This document shows positions 53,396 through 63,963 of a stretch of 64,000 nt of DNA, in pieces. The stretch's first letter is position 1, and the number at the start of each line of letters is the position of its first letter. The translations under genes were made by a program, and so were the position numbers. The notes under the pieces were generated by a model that saw nothing but the letters and a program-made list of their open reading frames with translations, did not search any database and was not told the origin of the DNA. The stretch is from an uncultured Paracoccaceae bacterium. Lineage in GTDB: Bacteria > Pseudomonadota > Alphaproteobacteria > Rhodobacterales > Rhodobacteraceae. Where the stretch lies: positions 40,299 through 104,298 of the forward strand of contig CAKZRP010000030.1 in assembly GCA_937146765.1 (NCBI GenBank). The letters are read 5' to 3'.

Positions 53396-55012
53396 ATGTC
53401 CTACCGTTCGATTCTCATCCCGGCGCTGCTGTCGGGCACCATGCTCAGCCCGGCGTTTGCCGCTGAGGTTCCCGCAGGTACCAACCTCGCCGCAGAGCAG
53501 GTCTTCACCTATCGGGTGCTGGACGAATTCTCTTCCTTTGACCCGCAGGTGGTCGAAGACGTGCTGGGCTCAGAAGTGGTGCGTGACCTGTTCGAAGGTC
53601 TCTACAACCAGGACGCCGACGGCAACAACGTGCCGGGCGTCGCCCTAAGCCATACGGTCAGCGACGACAATATGGTCTACACCTTTACCCTGCGTGAGGA
53701 TGCCAAATGGTCCGACGGCAAGCCCGTCACCGCAGGCGATTTCGTCTATGCCTGGCAGCGTGCGGTCACCCCGGAGCTGGCTTCGCCCTATGCCTGGTAC
53801 ATGGAACTGATGTCGATCGAGAATGCCTCGGCGATCATTGCGGGTGAAAAACCGGTCACCGATCTGGGCGTGTCCGCCCCCGATGACCGCACGCTGGTCG
53901 TGAACCTCAGCCAGCCCCTGCCCTATTTTGCCAAGATGGTGACCCACGCGACCACCTTCCCGGCACCGAAATGGGCCATCGAGGCGCATGGCAAGGAATG
54001 GACCCGTCCGGAGAACATCGTCTCCAACGGTGCCTACAAGCTGACCGAGCACGTGCTGAAAGAACGCTCCGTACGCGAGCGCAACCCGATGTATTGGGAC
54101 AACGACAAGACCGTCATTGAAAAGGTCGTGACCCTCAACATCGGCGACGAGGCCCAGGCCCTGACCCGCTACCGCGCTGGTGAGGTCGAGAAGACCGATA
54201 TCCCCGCAGGGCAGTATCCCTCTCTGAAGGAAGAGCTGCCGGACGAAGCCTATGCGCTGCCGCGCCTGTGCAACTACTACTTCACCTATAACGTGGTCAG
54301 CGGCCCCGAGGCCTTCAAGGACGCCCGCGTCCGTCAGGCGCTCTCCTATGCGATCGACCGCAACGTGATCGTGGATGCGGTGCTGCAAGGCGGCCAGTTC
54401 CCGGCCTATACCTTCACCCCGGGCGCAACTGCGAACTTTGAAGTTCCGGAAGTGGCCTATGCCACCATGACCCAGGCCGAGCGTGACGAGAAGGCCAAGG
54501 AACTTCTGGCCGAAGCCGGCTATGGTCCCGACGGCGAAAAGCTGGCCTTCACCTATCTCTACAACACCTCCGACTCGCACCAGCAGATCGCCATCGTCGC
54601 GACCCAGATGTGGAAGCAGAAACTCGGTGTCGAAGTGACGCTGGAGAACCAGGAATGGAAGGTTTTCCTCGAAACCCGTGGCAACCAGAACTTCGACATG
54701 GCGCGCGGCGCCTGGTGTGGCGACTATAACGAAGCCTCGACCTTCCTCGATCTTCTGACCACCCCCTCCGGCTACAACGACGGCAAATATTCCAACGCGC
54801 GCGTCGACGAGCTGATGACCGAAGCCAAATCCTCGCAGGACACCACCCCGCTTTACGCCGAAGTGGAGCAGATCCTCGCGGATGAGATGCCGGTCGTTCC
54901 GGTCTACCACTACTCGACCAACATCATGCTGAAAGACACCATCAAGGGGTGGCCGATCCATAACGTCGAGCAGAACTGGTATTCCAAAGACCTCTACAAG
55001 GTCGCGGAATAA
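53396..55012 (+). CDS. oppA: Oligopeptide ABC transporter substrate-binding protein OppA
   Basis: 538 residues from ATG 53396, preceded by AGAGGGAG; the longer frame to 53282 is not supported. The signal peptide ends at PAFA-AE (residue 23). The family 5 binding-protein pattern is plain: VVRDLFEGLYNQD, YTFTLREDAKWSDGKPVTAGDFVYAWQR, and ARVRQALSYAIDRN. The protein captures peptides in the periplasm. Cys pair candidates (PRLCNYYFT; GAWCGDYNEA) are as in OppA/MppA. First gene of oppABCDF. Confidence 0.93.
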   Translation: MSYRSILIPALLSGTMLSPAFAAEVPAGTNLAAEQVFTYRVLDEFSSFDPQVVEDVLGSEVVRDLFEGLYNQDADGNNVPGVALSHTVSDDNMVYTFTLREDAKWSDGKPVTAGDFVYAWQRAVTPELASPYAWYMELMSIENASAIIAGEKPVTDLGVSAPDDRTLVVNLSQPLPYFAKMVTHATTFPAPKWAIEAHGKEWTRPENIVSNGAYKLTEHVLKERSVRERNPMYWDNDKTVIEKVVTLNIGDEAQALTRYRAGEVEKTDIPAGQYPSLKEELPDEAYALPRLCNYYFTYNVVSGPEAFKDARVRQALSYAIDRNVIVDAVLQGGQFPAYTFTPGATANFEVPEVAYATMTQAERDEKAKELLAEAGYGPDGEKLAFTYLYNTSDSHQQIAIVATQMWKQKLGVEVTLENQEWKVFLETRGNQNFDMARGAWCGDYNEASTFLDLLTTPSGYNDGKYSNARVDELMTEAKSSQDTTPLYAEVEQILADEMPVVPVYHYSTNIMLKDTIKGWPIHNVEQNWYSKDLYKVAE

Positions 55013-55039
55013 CTCCTTTCCGGTAACATCAACAACCTA

Positions 55040-55073
55040 TCGCCCCGGTCGTGCCTTTGCGCGGCCGGGGCGA
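55040..55073 (+). terminator. Intercistronic hairpin between oppA and oppB
   Basis: TCGCCCCGG (55040-55048) pairs perfectly with CCGGGGCGA (55065-55073) around a 16-base loop. No T-run follows. It is the usual kind of structure that protects the binding-protein transcript and lowers downstream expression. Confidence 0.7.
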
Positions 55074-55087
55074 CGTGAGGCAGTTAT

Positions 55088-56017
55088 ATGTTGAACTATA
55101 CTCTGCGCCGCCTGTTGACGGTGGTGCCGACGCTTCTGGTTCTGATCGTCTTTTCGTTCTACCTGATGCGACTTGCGCCCGGCGGGCCCTTCACTTCTGA
55201 AAAACCGCTCCCCCCGGCCGTGATGGCCAACGTTCTTGAGCGCTACGGCATGGATCAGCCGCTCTATGTACAGCTCTGGACCTATATCAAGAATATCGTC
55301 TTTCACTTCGATTTCGGCCCCTCCTTCAGCCAGAAGGACCGCACGGTGAACGACGTGATCTCGGGTGGTTTCCCGGTCACGCTCACCTATGGGTTCTGGT
55401 CCGCCGTCTTCGTCTTGGCCTGCGGCATCCCGCTCGGGATCATCGCCGCCCTGCGCCACAACTCCTTTTGGGACTATGCGATGACGGGTCTGGCGATCTT
55501 TTCGCAGATCTTCCCGAACTTCGTGCTCGCGCCTTTGATGGTGCTGATGTTCACCCTCTGGTGGGGGCTGTTGCCCGGTGGCGGCTGGAACGGCGGCCAA
55601 TGGCAATACATCATCATGCCCGCTGTCGCCTTGGGCACCTCTTACATGGCCGGGGTTGCGCGTCTGACCCGTGGTTCCTTCCTTGAGGTCATGAACTCGC
55701 CCTTCATCCGCACCGCACGCGCCAAGGGCCTGCCGCAGCGCACCATCATCATCCGTCACGCGCTGAAACCGGCGCTGCTGCCGACGCTCACCTATATGGG
55801 GCCGGTCTTTGTCTATATGATCACGGGCTCCGTGTTCATCGACGTGTTCTTCTCGACCGGCGGCATTGGACAGGACTTCATCGACGGGGCCTATAGCCGC
55901 GACTATTCGATGCTCTTGGGTCTGGCGATCCTCTACTCCGTGCTGACCTTCACCCTGAACCTGCTGCTCGACCTTGCCTATGCCTGGATCGACCCGAAAG
56001 TGCGGAGCAAGCTGTGA
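55088..56017 (+). CDS. oppB: Oligopeptide ABC transporter permease OppB
   Basis: 309 residues, six membrane segments. N-terminal LRRLLTVVPTLLVLIVFSF and MRLAPGGPF are typical of OppB/DppB, and the coupling loop reads RTARAKGLPQRTIIIRHALKP. It forms the inner-membrane channel with OppC. It overlaps oppC by 4 bases. Confidence 0.94.
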   Translation: MLNYTLRRLLTVVPTLLVLIVFSFYLMRLAPGGPFTSEKPLPPAVMANVLERYGMDQPLYVQLWTYIKNIVFHFDFGPSFSQKDRTVNDVISGGFPVTLTYGFWSAVFVLACGIPLGIIAALRHNSFWDYAMTGLAIFSQIFPNFVLAPLMVLMFTLWWGLLPGGGWNGGQWQYIIMPAVALGTSYMAGVARLTRGSFLEVMNSPFIRTARAKGLPQRTIIIRHALKPALLPTLTYMGPVFVYMITGSVFIDVFFSTGGIGQDFIDGAYSRDYSMLLGLAILYSVLTFTLNLLLDLAYAWIDPKVRSKL

Positions 56018-56946
56018 ACCCTGCTAAAAAACAGATGAACTCTGCCGCCTATGCTGAGGCCGCGGCGGAGGAGATGATCGTCTCCCGCTCCTTCTGGGCC
56101 GATGCGCGCGCCCGGTTCTTCAAGAACCGCATGGCCGTGGTTTCGGTGCTGATGCTGGTGCTTTTGGTGCTGTTTGCCGTCTTCGGCCACAGCTTTGCCC
56201 AGTGGAACTACGAGGAAATCGACTGGGGCGTGCTCGGCAAGGTGAAGACCGAGGGCGGACCGTCTCTGGCCAATGGCCATTATTTCGGCGTCGATGAACT
56301 GGGCCGCGACCTTTACGCCCGCGTGGTGCAGGGCAGCCAGACCTCGCTGCTGGTGGGCTTTATCGCCGGCACCGCCTCGGTGATCCTCGGCTCCGTGCTT
56401 GGTGCCACCGCGGGCTATTTCGGCGGCCGTACTGATCAGATCATCATGGGCGCCTATACGATCTGGCTCTCGATCCCCTACATCATCTTCTTTGTCGTTT
56501 GGCAGGCCTTCTTTGGCCGCTCGCTGACGCAGATGATCCTGGTGATCATTCTGGTGAACTGGACCGCCGGCCTTCTGATCGTGCGCGGTCAGGTGATGAT
56601 GCTGAAGAACCGCGAATTTGTGGACGCCGCGCGGATGCTCGGCATGAGCGATTTCACCATCATCTTCAAACACCTGATGCCCAATATCCTCTGGGTGATC
56701 GTGATCTATACCTCGATCGTCATCCCCGAGATCATCATGATGGAAAGCCTCGTCTCCTTCCTCGGAGTTGGCATCCAAGAGCCCAATACCTCCTGGGGCG
56801 CGCTGATTTCCGAAGGCGCACGCACCATGACCTTTGGCACGCTCTGGCAGCTGGCCTTCCCGGCCGCCTTCTTCGTGGTGGCGCAGGTCTCTCTCTACTA
56901 TATCGGCGACGGTCTCCGTGACGCCCTCGACCCGAAGGACCGCTGA
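56014..56946 (+). CDS. oppC: Oligopeptide ABC transporter permease OppC
   Basis: 310 residues from GTG 56014, overlapping oppB as GTGA; ATG at 56035 is an alternative. The OppC N-terminal extension precedes six membrane segments; HYFGVDELGRDLYARV and the coupling loop DAARMLGMSDFTIIFKHLMPN are family hallmarks. It is followed three bases later by oppD. Confidence 0.94.
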   Translation: MNPAKKQMNSAAYAEAAAEEMIVSRSFWADARARFFKNRMAVVSVLMLVLLVLFAVFGHSFAQWNYEEIDWGVLGKVKTEGGPSLANGHYFGVDELGRDLYARVVQGSQTSLLVGFIAGTASVILGSVLGATAGYFGGRTDQIIMGAYTIWLSIPYIIFFVVWQAFFGRSLTQMILVIILVNWTAGLLIVRGQVMMLKNREFVDAARMLGMSDFTIIFKHLMPNILWVIVIYTSIVIPEIIMMESLVSFLGVGIQEPNTSWGALISEGARTMTFGTLWQLAFPAAFFVVAQVSLYYIGDGLRDALDPKDR

Positions 56947-56949
56947 TCC

Positions 56950-57912
56950 ATGAGCCTTCTTTCGATCAAAAACTTGAACATCCGCTTCCGCACCGGCGAT
57001 GGCTATGTGCATGCGGTGAACGACGTCAGCTTTGACATCCGCAAGGGTCAGAAACTGGCCGTGGTGGGCGAGTCCGGCTCCGGTAAGTCCCAGATCGCCA
57101 TGTCGATCATGGGGCTCTTGGCGAACAACGCCGAGGCCACGGGCGAGATCCTCTACGAGGGTCAGAACCTGCTGACCCTGTCGGAAACCAAGCTGAACAA
57201 GATCCGCGCCAAGGATATCGGCATGATCTTTCAGGATCCGATGAGCTCGCTCAATCCCTATATGCGGATCGAGCGGCAGCTGGGCGAGGTGGTGGAGCAG
57301 CACGAGGGCCTCTCCCGCCGCGAAGCGCGCAAGCGCGTGCTCGAGGTGATGGATGCGGTGCAGATCCCTGATGCTAAGAACCGCCTCAGCGCCTATCCGC
57401 ACGAGTTTTCGGGCGGGATGCGGCAGCGGATCGTCATCGCGATGGCGTTGATCTGCAAACCCAAGCTGATCCTCGCGGATGAGCCGACAACCGCGCTCGA
57501 CGTGACCGTACAGGCACAGATCATGGCGCTTTTGGATGAAATCCAGCGCGACCTTGGCACTGCCGTGATGCTGATCACCCACGACCTCGGCGTGGTGGCG
57601 GGGTTCTGCGAGGAGACGCTGGTGCTCTATGGCGGCCGCGTGATGGAGGAGGCGCCGACGCTCGACCTGTTCGACGCGCCCGCGCATCCCTATACCCGTG
57701 GCCTGCTGCGCGCGGTGCCGAACATCCACGAGGATGTCGGCGTCTTGGCCTCGATCCCCGGTAGCCCGCCGAACCAGACCCATGCGCCGGTGGCCTGCCC
57801 TTTCGCCCCCCGCTGCGTCGACGCGACAGAGGCCTGCCACCAGACCCTGCCCGCCCTTGAAGGCCAGAGCCGCAAACGCGCCTGCATTCGCCCCGTGGAG
57901 GAGCTGTCATGA
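56950..57912 (+). CDS. oppD: Oligopeptide ABC transporter ATP-binding protein OppD
   Basis: 320 residues. Walker A VGESGSGKSQ, signature FSGGMRQRIVIAMAL, Walker B LILADEPTTALD, and the OppD/F C-terminal region with the CPFAPRC-x6-ATEAC cysteines that in this family can bind an iron-sulfur cluster. It drives peptide uptake with OppF. It overlaps oppF by ATGA. Confidence 0.94.
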   Translation: MSLLSIKNLNIRFRTGDGYVHAVNDVSFDIRKGQKLAVVGESGSGKSQIAMSIMGLLANNAEATGEILYEGQNLLTLSETKLNKIRAKDIGMIFQDPMSSLNPYMRIERQLGEVVEQHEGLSRREARKRVLEVMDAVQIPDAKNRLSAYPHEFSGGMRQRIVIAMALICKPKLILADEPTTALDVTVQAQIMALLDEIQRDLGTAVMLITHDLGVVAGFCEETLVLYGGRVMEEAPTLDLFDAPAHPYTRGLLRAVPNIHEDVGVLASIPGSPPNQTHAPVACPFAPRCVDATEACHQTLPALEGQSRKRACIRPVEELS

Positions 57913-58886
57913 GTACCCCCCTTCTCTCTGTCGAAGACCTCCGGGTCACCTTCTCGATCAATCAGGGCAAGAAATGGCCGTGGTCGCCCGCCAATACGCT
58001 CCATGCGGTGAATGGCGTCAGCTTTGATCTGCACCGGGGCAAGACGCTTGGCATCGTGGGCGAATCCGGCTGTGGCAAATCCACCCTGATCCGCGCCATC
58101 GCGGGCCTCGTGCCGCCCACCGGGGGCACCGTGCGGCTGGACGGCAAGGGGGTGGACTACCAGAACCGCGCCAGCATGCAGGACCTGCGGCGCCGGATGC
58201 AGATGATCTTTCAGGACCCGATCGCGTCCCTGAACCCGCGCATGACCATCCGCGAGATCGTCTCGGAGCCCTTGACCTACTTCCGCCCGGATATGACAGC
58301 AGAACAACGCCGGATCGCCACCCGCGACATTCTGGATCGCGTCGGCATCCCCGAGCGCAACTTCAACCGCTTCCCGCATGAGTTCTCCGGCGGCCAGTGT
58401 CAACGCATCGGCATCGCCCGCGCGCTGGTCTCTGCCCCGCAGGTCCTGTTGTGCGACGAGCCGGTCTCCGCGCTCGACGTGTCCATTCAGGCGCAGGTCA
58501 TCAACCTCCTCAAGGAATTGCAGGCGGAGATGGAGCTGACTCTGATCTTTGTGGCGCATGACTTGGGCGTGGTGCGGCATATCTCTGACGATGTGCTGGT
58601 GCTGTACCTTGGCGGCGTGATGGAGATGGCCCCGGCTGGAGATGTGGTGGAGCGTCCGCGCCACCCCTATAGCCAAGCGCTCTTGTCGGCGGTGCCGGTG
58701 CCCGATCCGCGCATCAAGACCACGCCGCAGGTGCTGAACGGCGATCTGCCCAGCCCGATGGCCCTGCCCAAAGGCTGCCTGTTCCAGTCGCGTTGCCCCA
58801 AGCGGATCGAGGCCTGCCGCAGCACCCGCCCACCGCTCAAGGGCGACGCCACCGCACAAGTTGCGTGCCTACTCGAAGACGCCTGA
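57909..58886 (+). CDS. oppF: Oligopeptide ABC transporter ATP-binding protein OppF
   Basis: 325 residues. Walker [11 protein letters not shown], signature [15 protein letters not shown], Walker [12 protein letters not shown], and a C-terminal [14 protein letters not shown] cluster like that in OppD. It completes the OppBCDF complex. A terminator-like hairpin lies 60 bases downstream. Confidence 0.94.
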   Translation: MSTPLLSVEDLRVTFSINQGKKWPWSPANTLHAVNGVSFDLHRGKTLGIVGESGCGKSTLIRAIAGLVPPTGGTVRLDGKGVDYQNRASMQDLRRRMQMIFQDPIASLNPRMTIREIVSEPLTYFRPDMTAEQRRIATRDILDRVGIPERNFNRFPHEFSGGQCQRIGIARALVSAPQVLLCDEPVSALDVSIQAQVINLLKELQAEMELTLIFVAHDLGVVRHISDDVLVLYLGGVMEMAPAGDVVERPRHPYSQALLSAVPVPDPRIKTTPQVLNGDLPSPMALPKGCLFQSRCPKRIEACRSTRPPLKGDATAQVACLLEDA

Positions 58887-58947
58887 CACGGCAGACCGAC
58901 ATTCTCCGTCCATAAAAGATGGAAACCACAGCGAAGCCTATCGCGAC

Positions 58948-58990
58948 AAGGGCCCCTGGATGCCCTCCGGGGCCCTTAAAATTTGCCTTA
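58948..58990 (+). terminator. Terminator-like hairpin after oppF
   Basis: AAGGGCCCC (58948-58956) and GGGGCCCTT (58969-58977) pair over nine bases with a 12-base loop, followed by a mixed A/T stretch (AAAATTTG) rather than a clean T-run. Confidence 0.65.
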
Positions 58991-59109
58991 TTTTCATTCC
59001 GACATTTAACCGAATATTTTCGCACAAGAAGCAGCATTCTGAAGTCACTAGCTTTTTCCGTGGAACGCTGCCTGCCGCCTGCGGTTTCTTAACGCGGAAT
59101 GTTACCCCA

Positions 59110-62100
59110 ATGTCCGAGTATGACGCTGCCTTCGACCCGTCCGTTGACACAGAAGAAGAAGATCTGACCGAAATTGACGGGGCCTATGATCTCGATGATT
59201 TCGACCCCTGGGACCCCGACTTCATCCCGGAGGAAGAAGAGGAGGAAGACGACGATGACGACGGTCTGATCGAAAATGTCCTGACCGGGCTGGGTCTTGG
59301 CGCACAAGGAAACGGAAATGCCTATGGCGTTGGCAACGGCAACGGCGTCGCCAATGGCCTTTTCAAGGTCCTGCTGGGGGGGGATAGCGACGACCAGCTC
59401 AGCGGATCATCCGATGCGGATCTGGTTCTTGGCGGACGCGGCAATGACCTGGTATCCGGCGGGGATGGGAATGACACCCTGATGGGGGATGAGGAAGGCA
59501 GTACGGGTGCGGATGCGACCCCTCTGGTCCTCAACATCGACAACCTCGTCAGCCAGTCCTATACCGGCGACAATGCGAGCGTCGGCAACTATGCGGTCTA
59601 CCGCGATGTGGCCTTCCTCGAGGATGGCACCTCGGTCTGGGGCCGACTGGTTCTTGTTTCCTCCTCCGACGCGAACATGACCATTGATCTCTCCGGCGAG
59701 CGCGGGGCCGAGATCACCATGGATGGGTATGGCACCGGCGATACCGCCCAATTTCGGCTGGAGTTCTTCGACCCGCTCACCGGCGAACCGGTCGAGATCA
59801 ATTCGACCGCGACCTTCAACGACCTCGACCAGAACTACTATTCCTGGGACGTGGAGGCGGTCACGCTGGAGGCCGGGCAGTTTTCCGCCTTTGGCACCTC
59901 GGCGGATTCCTCGCTCAACGTCACCAATAACGGCAGCACCGTGCGGGCAGCGGGAACCGAGGCGAACAACCCCGACGACGAGGATGCCTGGTTCTCCGCG
60001 CAGTTCGAGGGGCGCTCCTCGATCACCTTCACGCTGGAGGCGCGCAGCACCGCCTCCGGCTTCACCCTGTCCGGCGATCTGATCGAGGATGCGGTCTATG
60101 TGCCGATCGATGCCGGAGCCGACACATTGCTTGGCGGCCTCGGATCGGACCTCATCTTTGGCCAAGGCGGCAATGACCTCCTGGACGGGGGGGAAGGTGA
60201 CGACGTCATCGATGGGGGCGAAGGCGACGACATTATCCTGGGAGGGATCGGCAATGACATCCTGACCGGCGGCCTCGGCAATGACATCCTGTCCGGCGGC
60301 GATGGGGACGACCTGATCGACGGCGGCGCAGGCAACGACTTCCTCAGCACAGGCCTCGGCAACGACACCCTGCTGGGGGGGGAAGGCGACGACACGCTGC
60401 ACAATTCCGCAGGCGACGACAGTCTCGTCGGCGGCGAAGGCAATGACAGCATCGTCGCCACCGCCGGTGACGACACTCTGGAAGGTGGCGAAGGCGACGA
60501 CACGCTGATCGCCGGCACCGATGACGACAGTCTGGACGGCGGCGACGGCGACGACCTGATGCTGGGCGACATGGCGGGCGTGCGCTTCAACGAGACCGGC
60601 AACGACGGCGTTGGCATGGCTTCGAACATCAGCGACTTCCCCTCCGACTCGCTGACCTACGAGATCACCTTTGCCAGCACCGCCGACCCCTCGGGCGAGG
60701 TCATCCTCGGCTCCTATTCCAGCTCCGGCGGCAATGACATGCTGTTCCGGGTCAATGACAATACGCTGGACCTCATCATCGCCGATCAGTCGGTGCCTGC
60801 CACCAATGTGGATGTCTCGGCACTGTTCGACGGTCAGCCGCATACCTTCGCCTTCACCTGGGACAGTTCCACCGGTGCTGTGGAATTCTGGGTCGATGGT
60901 GTCAGCATCCACAACAGCACCGTTGCGGCTGGGTCCAGCATCCCCCCGGGCGGGACCTTCGTGCTGGGACAGGATCAGGACACTCTTGGCGGCGGCTTCG
61001 ACAGTGCGCAGATCTTTGACGGCACTATCTACGGCGTGCGCCTCTACGACGACATCCGCTCCTCGGGCGAGCTCGGCACCTCGATGTACGGTCCCTATGC
61101 CGACACCAGCGACCCGCATCTGATCGCGAACTGGGTGGCGGACCCGAACTCCGGCAGCTTCACCGACCAGACCGGAACCTATGACATGACCATGTCGGGA
61201 GACACCTCCTCGACCTGGAGTTCCGGAAATGATTCCATGTCCGGGGGCGCGGGCAGTGACACCATCTATGGCGGTGGTGGCAATGACACCATCGACGGTG
61301 GCGACGGCGACGACACCATCCATGGCGGCGAAGGCGACGACCTGATCTTTGGTGGTGCCGGCAATGACTACCTCACGACGGGCACCGGAAACGACACGCT
61401 CTATGGTGGCGAAGGCGACGACACGCTGCACAATTCCTCCGGCAATGACAGCCTCGTCGGTGGCACCGGAAACGACAGCATCATCGCTACAGATGGTTTT
61501 GACACGCTGGAAGGTGGTGAAGGCAACGACACCATGTTTGGCGGCAATGACGGCGACCGGCTTGTCGGCGGCACCGGCGACGACCTCATGTACGGCGAGG
61601 CCGACGCCGATACTTTCGTCATCGAAGACAATTTCGGCAATGACACCATTGTCGGCGGCGAGGCAGGCACCGATTTCGACACCGTCGACATGTCCGCGAT
61701 GACGGGTTCGGTCACGGTGACCTATACCGGCGACGAGGCCGGGTTCATCACCAATGGCACCCACACCATTCAGTTTTCCGAAGTCGAACAGCTGATCCTC
61801 ACCGATCAGGCGGATGTTGTCGACGCGCGCGCCGATAGCGCCGGGGTGATCGTCGAGGCGGGCGGCGGCAATGACACGCTGATCGGCGGCAGCGGCAATG
61901 ACAAGTTCACCGGCGGCACCGGTGATGACGAATTTGTCCTGACGGACTCCGGCGGCTACGACCGGGTCACCGATTTCGACCTCAACGACGACGATTCGAA
62001 CGGATTCTACAACGATCAGCTGGACGTTTCCGACCTGACCGGCGGCTCCGGTGCCGACGGCGCAGTCCGCACCAGCGATGTGATGACCAGCGACGATGGC

Positions 62101-62844
62101 TTTGGCAATGCGCTGCTGACCTTTCCCAATGGCGAACAACTGGTGCTCGAAGGCGTTAGCCCCAACCAGATGACCACCCATGCCCAGCTGTTTGCCGCCG
62201 GGATTCCCTGCTTTACCCCCGGGGCCCGCATTCGCACCGCCAAGGGGATGCGCCCGGTGGAAAAGATCCGCGTCGGCGATCTGGTGCAGACGGCCGACAA
62301 CGGCTTGCAGCCGGTGATCTGGATCGGCCGCCGATTGCTCGGTGCCGCTGACCTCTACCGGCACCCCCACCTGCGCCCGCTGCTGCTGCGCCCCGGAGGT
62401 ATCATTGGCAACAAGCGCCCGCTCCGGGTCTCCCCGCAGCATCGGTTCGTGACCCCATCCCGCCTGCCGCTGGACGAAAGCTTCCTGCGGGCCCGCCTTC
62501 TCGCGGAGCTGGATCCTGATTGCGTTGCCATCGACACTGGCCTAGCTGCGGTCTGCTATATCCACCTGATGACCGAAGATCATCAGGTGATCTTTGCCGA
62601 AGGGATCGCGACCGAAACCTTCTGGCCAGGCCCCGATGCATTGCGCAGCCTTGATGACGCGGGGCAGCGGGAAATTGCGCAGCTGTTTCCGGAACTGCTC
62701 CGGGCTGCCTGCCACACTGGTGCTTCCGGACGGGCACTGGTCGGGCGCCACTACGGACCTCTGGCCCGGCCTGACCTGCGCCGCCGTGATCTGCGCGGCC
62801 TGACCCCGCAGCCAGTCCCTGGCCACTACGCCCACCGCGCCTGA
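59110..62844 (+). CDS. Large acidic RTX / LamG / Hint-domain secreted protein
   Basis: 1244 residues from ATG 59110 ([10 protein letters not shown]); the frame is open to 58861 but that part overlaps the oppF end and the terminator hairpin. Residues 1-60 are very acidic. RTX nonapeptides (GGxGxDxL) occur at about 90-130, 340-490, 710-835 and 915-950. A beta-rich insert spans 135-335. A LamG/pentraxin-like domain spans about 490-700 ([18 protein letters not shown]). From Cys1034 ([19 protein letters not shown]) to about 1180 is a Hint_2 domain with His1111 (SPQHRF). No N-terminal signal peptide, so type I secretion is expected. The C-terminal 60 residues are Arg-rich, unlike a classical RTX secretion signal. 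Confidence 0.88.
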   Translation: MSEYDAAFDPSVDTEEEDLTEIDGAYDLDDFDPWDPDFIPEEEEEEDDDDDGLIENVLTGLGLGAQGNGNAYGVGNGNGVANGLFKVLLGGDSDDQLSGSSDADLVLGGRGNDLVSGGDGNDTLMGDEEGSTGADATPLVLNIDNLVSQSYTGDNASVGNYAVYRDVAFLEDGTSVWGRLVLVSSSDANMTIDLSGERGAEITMDGYGTGDTAQFRLEFFDPLTGEPVEINSTATFNDLDQNYYSWDVEAVTLEAGQFSAFGTSADSSLNVTNNGSTVRAAGTEANNPDDEDAWFSAQFEGRSSITFTLEARSTASGFTLSGDLIEDAVYVPIDAGADTLLGGLGSDLIFGQGGNDLLDGGEGDDVIDGGEGDDIILGGIGNDILTGGLGNDILSGGDGDDLIDGGAGNDFLSTGLGNDTLLGGEGDDTLHNSAGDDSLVGGEGNDSIVATAGDDTLEGGEGDDTLIAGTDDDSLDGGDGDDLMLGDMAGVRFNETGNDGVGMASNISDFPSDSLTYEITFASTADPSGEVILGSYSSSGGNDMLFRVNDNTLDLIIADQSVPATNVDVSALFDGQPHTFAFTWDSSTGAVEFWVDGVSIHNSTVAAGSSIPPGGTFVLGQDQDTLGGGFDSAQIFDGTIYGVRLYDDIRSSGELGTSMYGPYADTSDPHLIANWVADPNSGSFTDQTGTYDMTMSGDTSSTWSSGNDSMSGGAGSDTIYGGGGNDTIDGGDGDDTIHGGEGDDLIFGGAGNDYLTTGTGNDTLYGGEGDDTLHNSSGNDSLVGGTGNDSIIATDGFDTLEGGEGNDTMFGGNDGDRLVGGTGDDLMYGEADADTFVIEDNFGNDTIVGGEAGTDFDTVDMSAMTGSVTVTYTGDEAGFITNGTHTIQFSEVEQLILTDQADVVDARADSAGVIVEAGGGNDTLIGGSGNDKFTGGTGDDEFVLTDSGGYDRVTDFDLNDDDSNGFYNDQLDVSDLTGGSGADGAVRTSDVMTSDDGFGNALLTFPNGEQLVLEGVSPNQMTTHAQLFAAGIPCFTPGARIRTAKGMRPVEKIRVGDLVQTADNGLQPVIWIGRRLLGAADLYRHPHLRPLLLRPGGIIGNKRPLRVSPQHRFVTPSRLPLDESFLRARLLAELDPDCVAIDTGLAAVCYIHLMTEDHQVIFAEGIATETFWPGPDALRSLDDAGQREIAQLFPELLRAACHTGASGRALVGRHYGPLARPDLRRRDLRGLTPQPVPGHYAHRA

Positions 62845-62873
62845 AGGCCTCGGCAGACTGGATCAGCTTGACC

Positions 62874-63161
62874 TCAGCGTCGGGCCACCAGGCCCGCGCC
62901 CCGGAACCCGGTCTCGGCCTCTGCGTCAGGCTCTGATCTGCGCTCCCGCTCGAAGATCACGATGAGCCCGGAGGACAGGGTCCAGAGCCCGAGAGTCGCG
63001 ATCAGCAGCACCAGCCGCAGCAAGAACAGCGCCAGGTTAAGCGAGTCTGGGATGACCTCCACGACATGCCATCCCTTCTTGTTCTGATCCGAGATGGTCT
63101 TTTCCAACTTGCCCCGATAGCTGCCGAAGAGCAGCCCGAGAAAGCCACCGGAAAAACTCAC
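62874..63161 (-). CDS. Small membrane protein of unknown function
   Basis: About 95 residues from GTG 63161; the longer frame to 63389 gives an Arg-rich N-terminus that looks untranslated and overlaps the next gene. FSGGFLGLLFGSYRGKLEKTI precedes a membrane segment (LNLALFLLRLVLLIATLGLW) and LSSGLIVIFERERR; a charged tail ends it. Not recognised. The layout, a short soluble lead then one or two helices, resembles small conserved Rhodobacterales proteins. Start uncertain. Confidence 0.5.
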   Translation of the reverse strand: MSFSGGFLGLLFGSYRGKLEKTISDQNKKGWHVVEVIPDSLNLALFLLRLVLLIATLGLWTLSSGLIVIFERERRSEPDAEAETGFRGAGLVARR

Positions 63162-63342
63162 CCGGACAACCGAGTTCTCACGTCTGTTTGTCAAAATGCC
63201 CCCGCAAGGAATCGACGGTTCACTGCCCGCACTCCTACGCCGCCCTCCCAAAAGCACAAGGGAAACCACGCGCCTGTTGCGTTCCACGGCAGCCGACACG
63301 ACCCTGATTGCGCGTGTTTGTGCGATCCAAGGGAATGGTGGA

Positions 63343-63840
63343 TCAAAAGACGCCGATCTGATGCAGGAAGATGTCAATCTCAAGCGCAAGCCCGACCTCG
63401 AACGCGTTGAGCTCGTTGCTATTCCAGCGGTTCTGCTCCAGGCGATCGAGGAAAGCCCGTCGGGTCGCCTCCAATTGCGGCGCCAAAGGTGGGTGCGCGG
63501 CCTCTCTCAGAAGATCGATGCGGATATGAACCTCTCGCATGCCAGAGAAGGCTTCCATCATCAACCGGGTCAGGCGGGGTTCGTCCTGCCAGGACCGACC
63601 GCCAAAAACCTCCTGCACAACACGATTACCGGCCCCGAGACAATCATAGGCGACGCAGCCGGAAAGACCATTTTCCGTCAACCGGTCATGAACCTTGCAG
63701 CGGAGCCCCGAAAGGTTTCGGCAGGGCTCGCCAGGGTTCTTGTCAAAGGCAAAATCGCCGCCTTTGTCGAAGGCCAGCGCAAGGCAGCACAGCGCTGCAC
63801 ATTGCGCGCAATCGGTTTTGAGAATGTCTGTCTGGGCCAT
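63343..63840 (-). CDS. Cysteine-cluster protein (YkgJ-like; stand-alone form of a pentapeptide-protein N-domain)
   Basis: 165 residues from ATG 63840 (MAQTDILKTDC). Eight cysteines lie in the first 70 residues: DCAQCAALCC, PGEPCRNL, LRCKVHDRL, SGCVAYDC. The spacing suggests a bound metal or iron-sulfur cluster. The same segment is seen in front of some pentapeptide-repeat proteins, but here no repeats follow; a plain helical C-terminus is present instead (LEIDIFLHQIGVF). Function unknown. Confidence 0.65.
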   Translation of the reverse strand: MAQTDILKTDCAQCAALCCLALAFDKGGDFAFDKNPGEPCRNLSGLRCKVHDRLTENGLSGCVAYDCLGAGNRVVQEVFGGRSWQDEPRLTRLMMEAFSGMREVHIRIDLLREAAHPPLAPQLEATRRAFLDRLEQNRWNSNELNAFEVGLALEIDIFLHQIGVF

Positions 63841-63963
63841 TGTTGCTCGTGGGTTTCGGGGCCTGGATCGGATGCAGGGATGCATCGCCCGTATCCTACC
63901 CCATAGTGTCAACGCAAGACCGGGGGTAATCCCCCCATTTTTGCGGGGGCTTGGTCGTAGAAT

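Noticed and set aside
60115..61950. Possible CRISPR array because of regular short repeats
   Set aside because: The repeats are in-frame, imperfect codings of GGxGxDxL nonapeptides with no unique spacers.
59407..62442. 1011-residue minus-strand frame opposite the RTX protein
   Set aside because: Regular Val/Ala/Ile pattern is the mirror of GGxGxD repeats on the other strand. It is a codon artefact.
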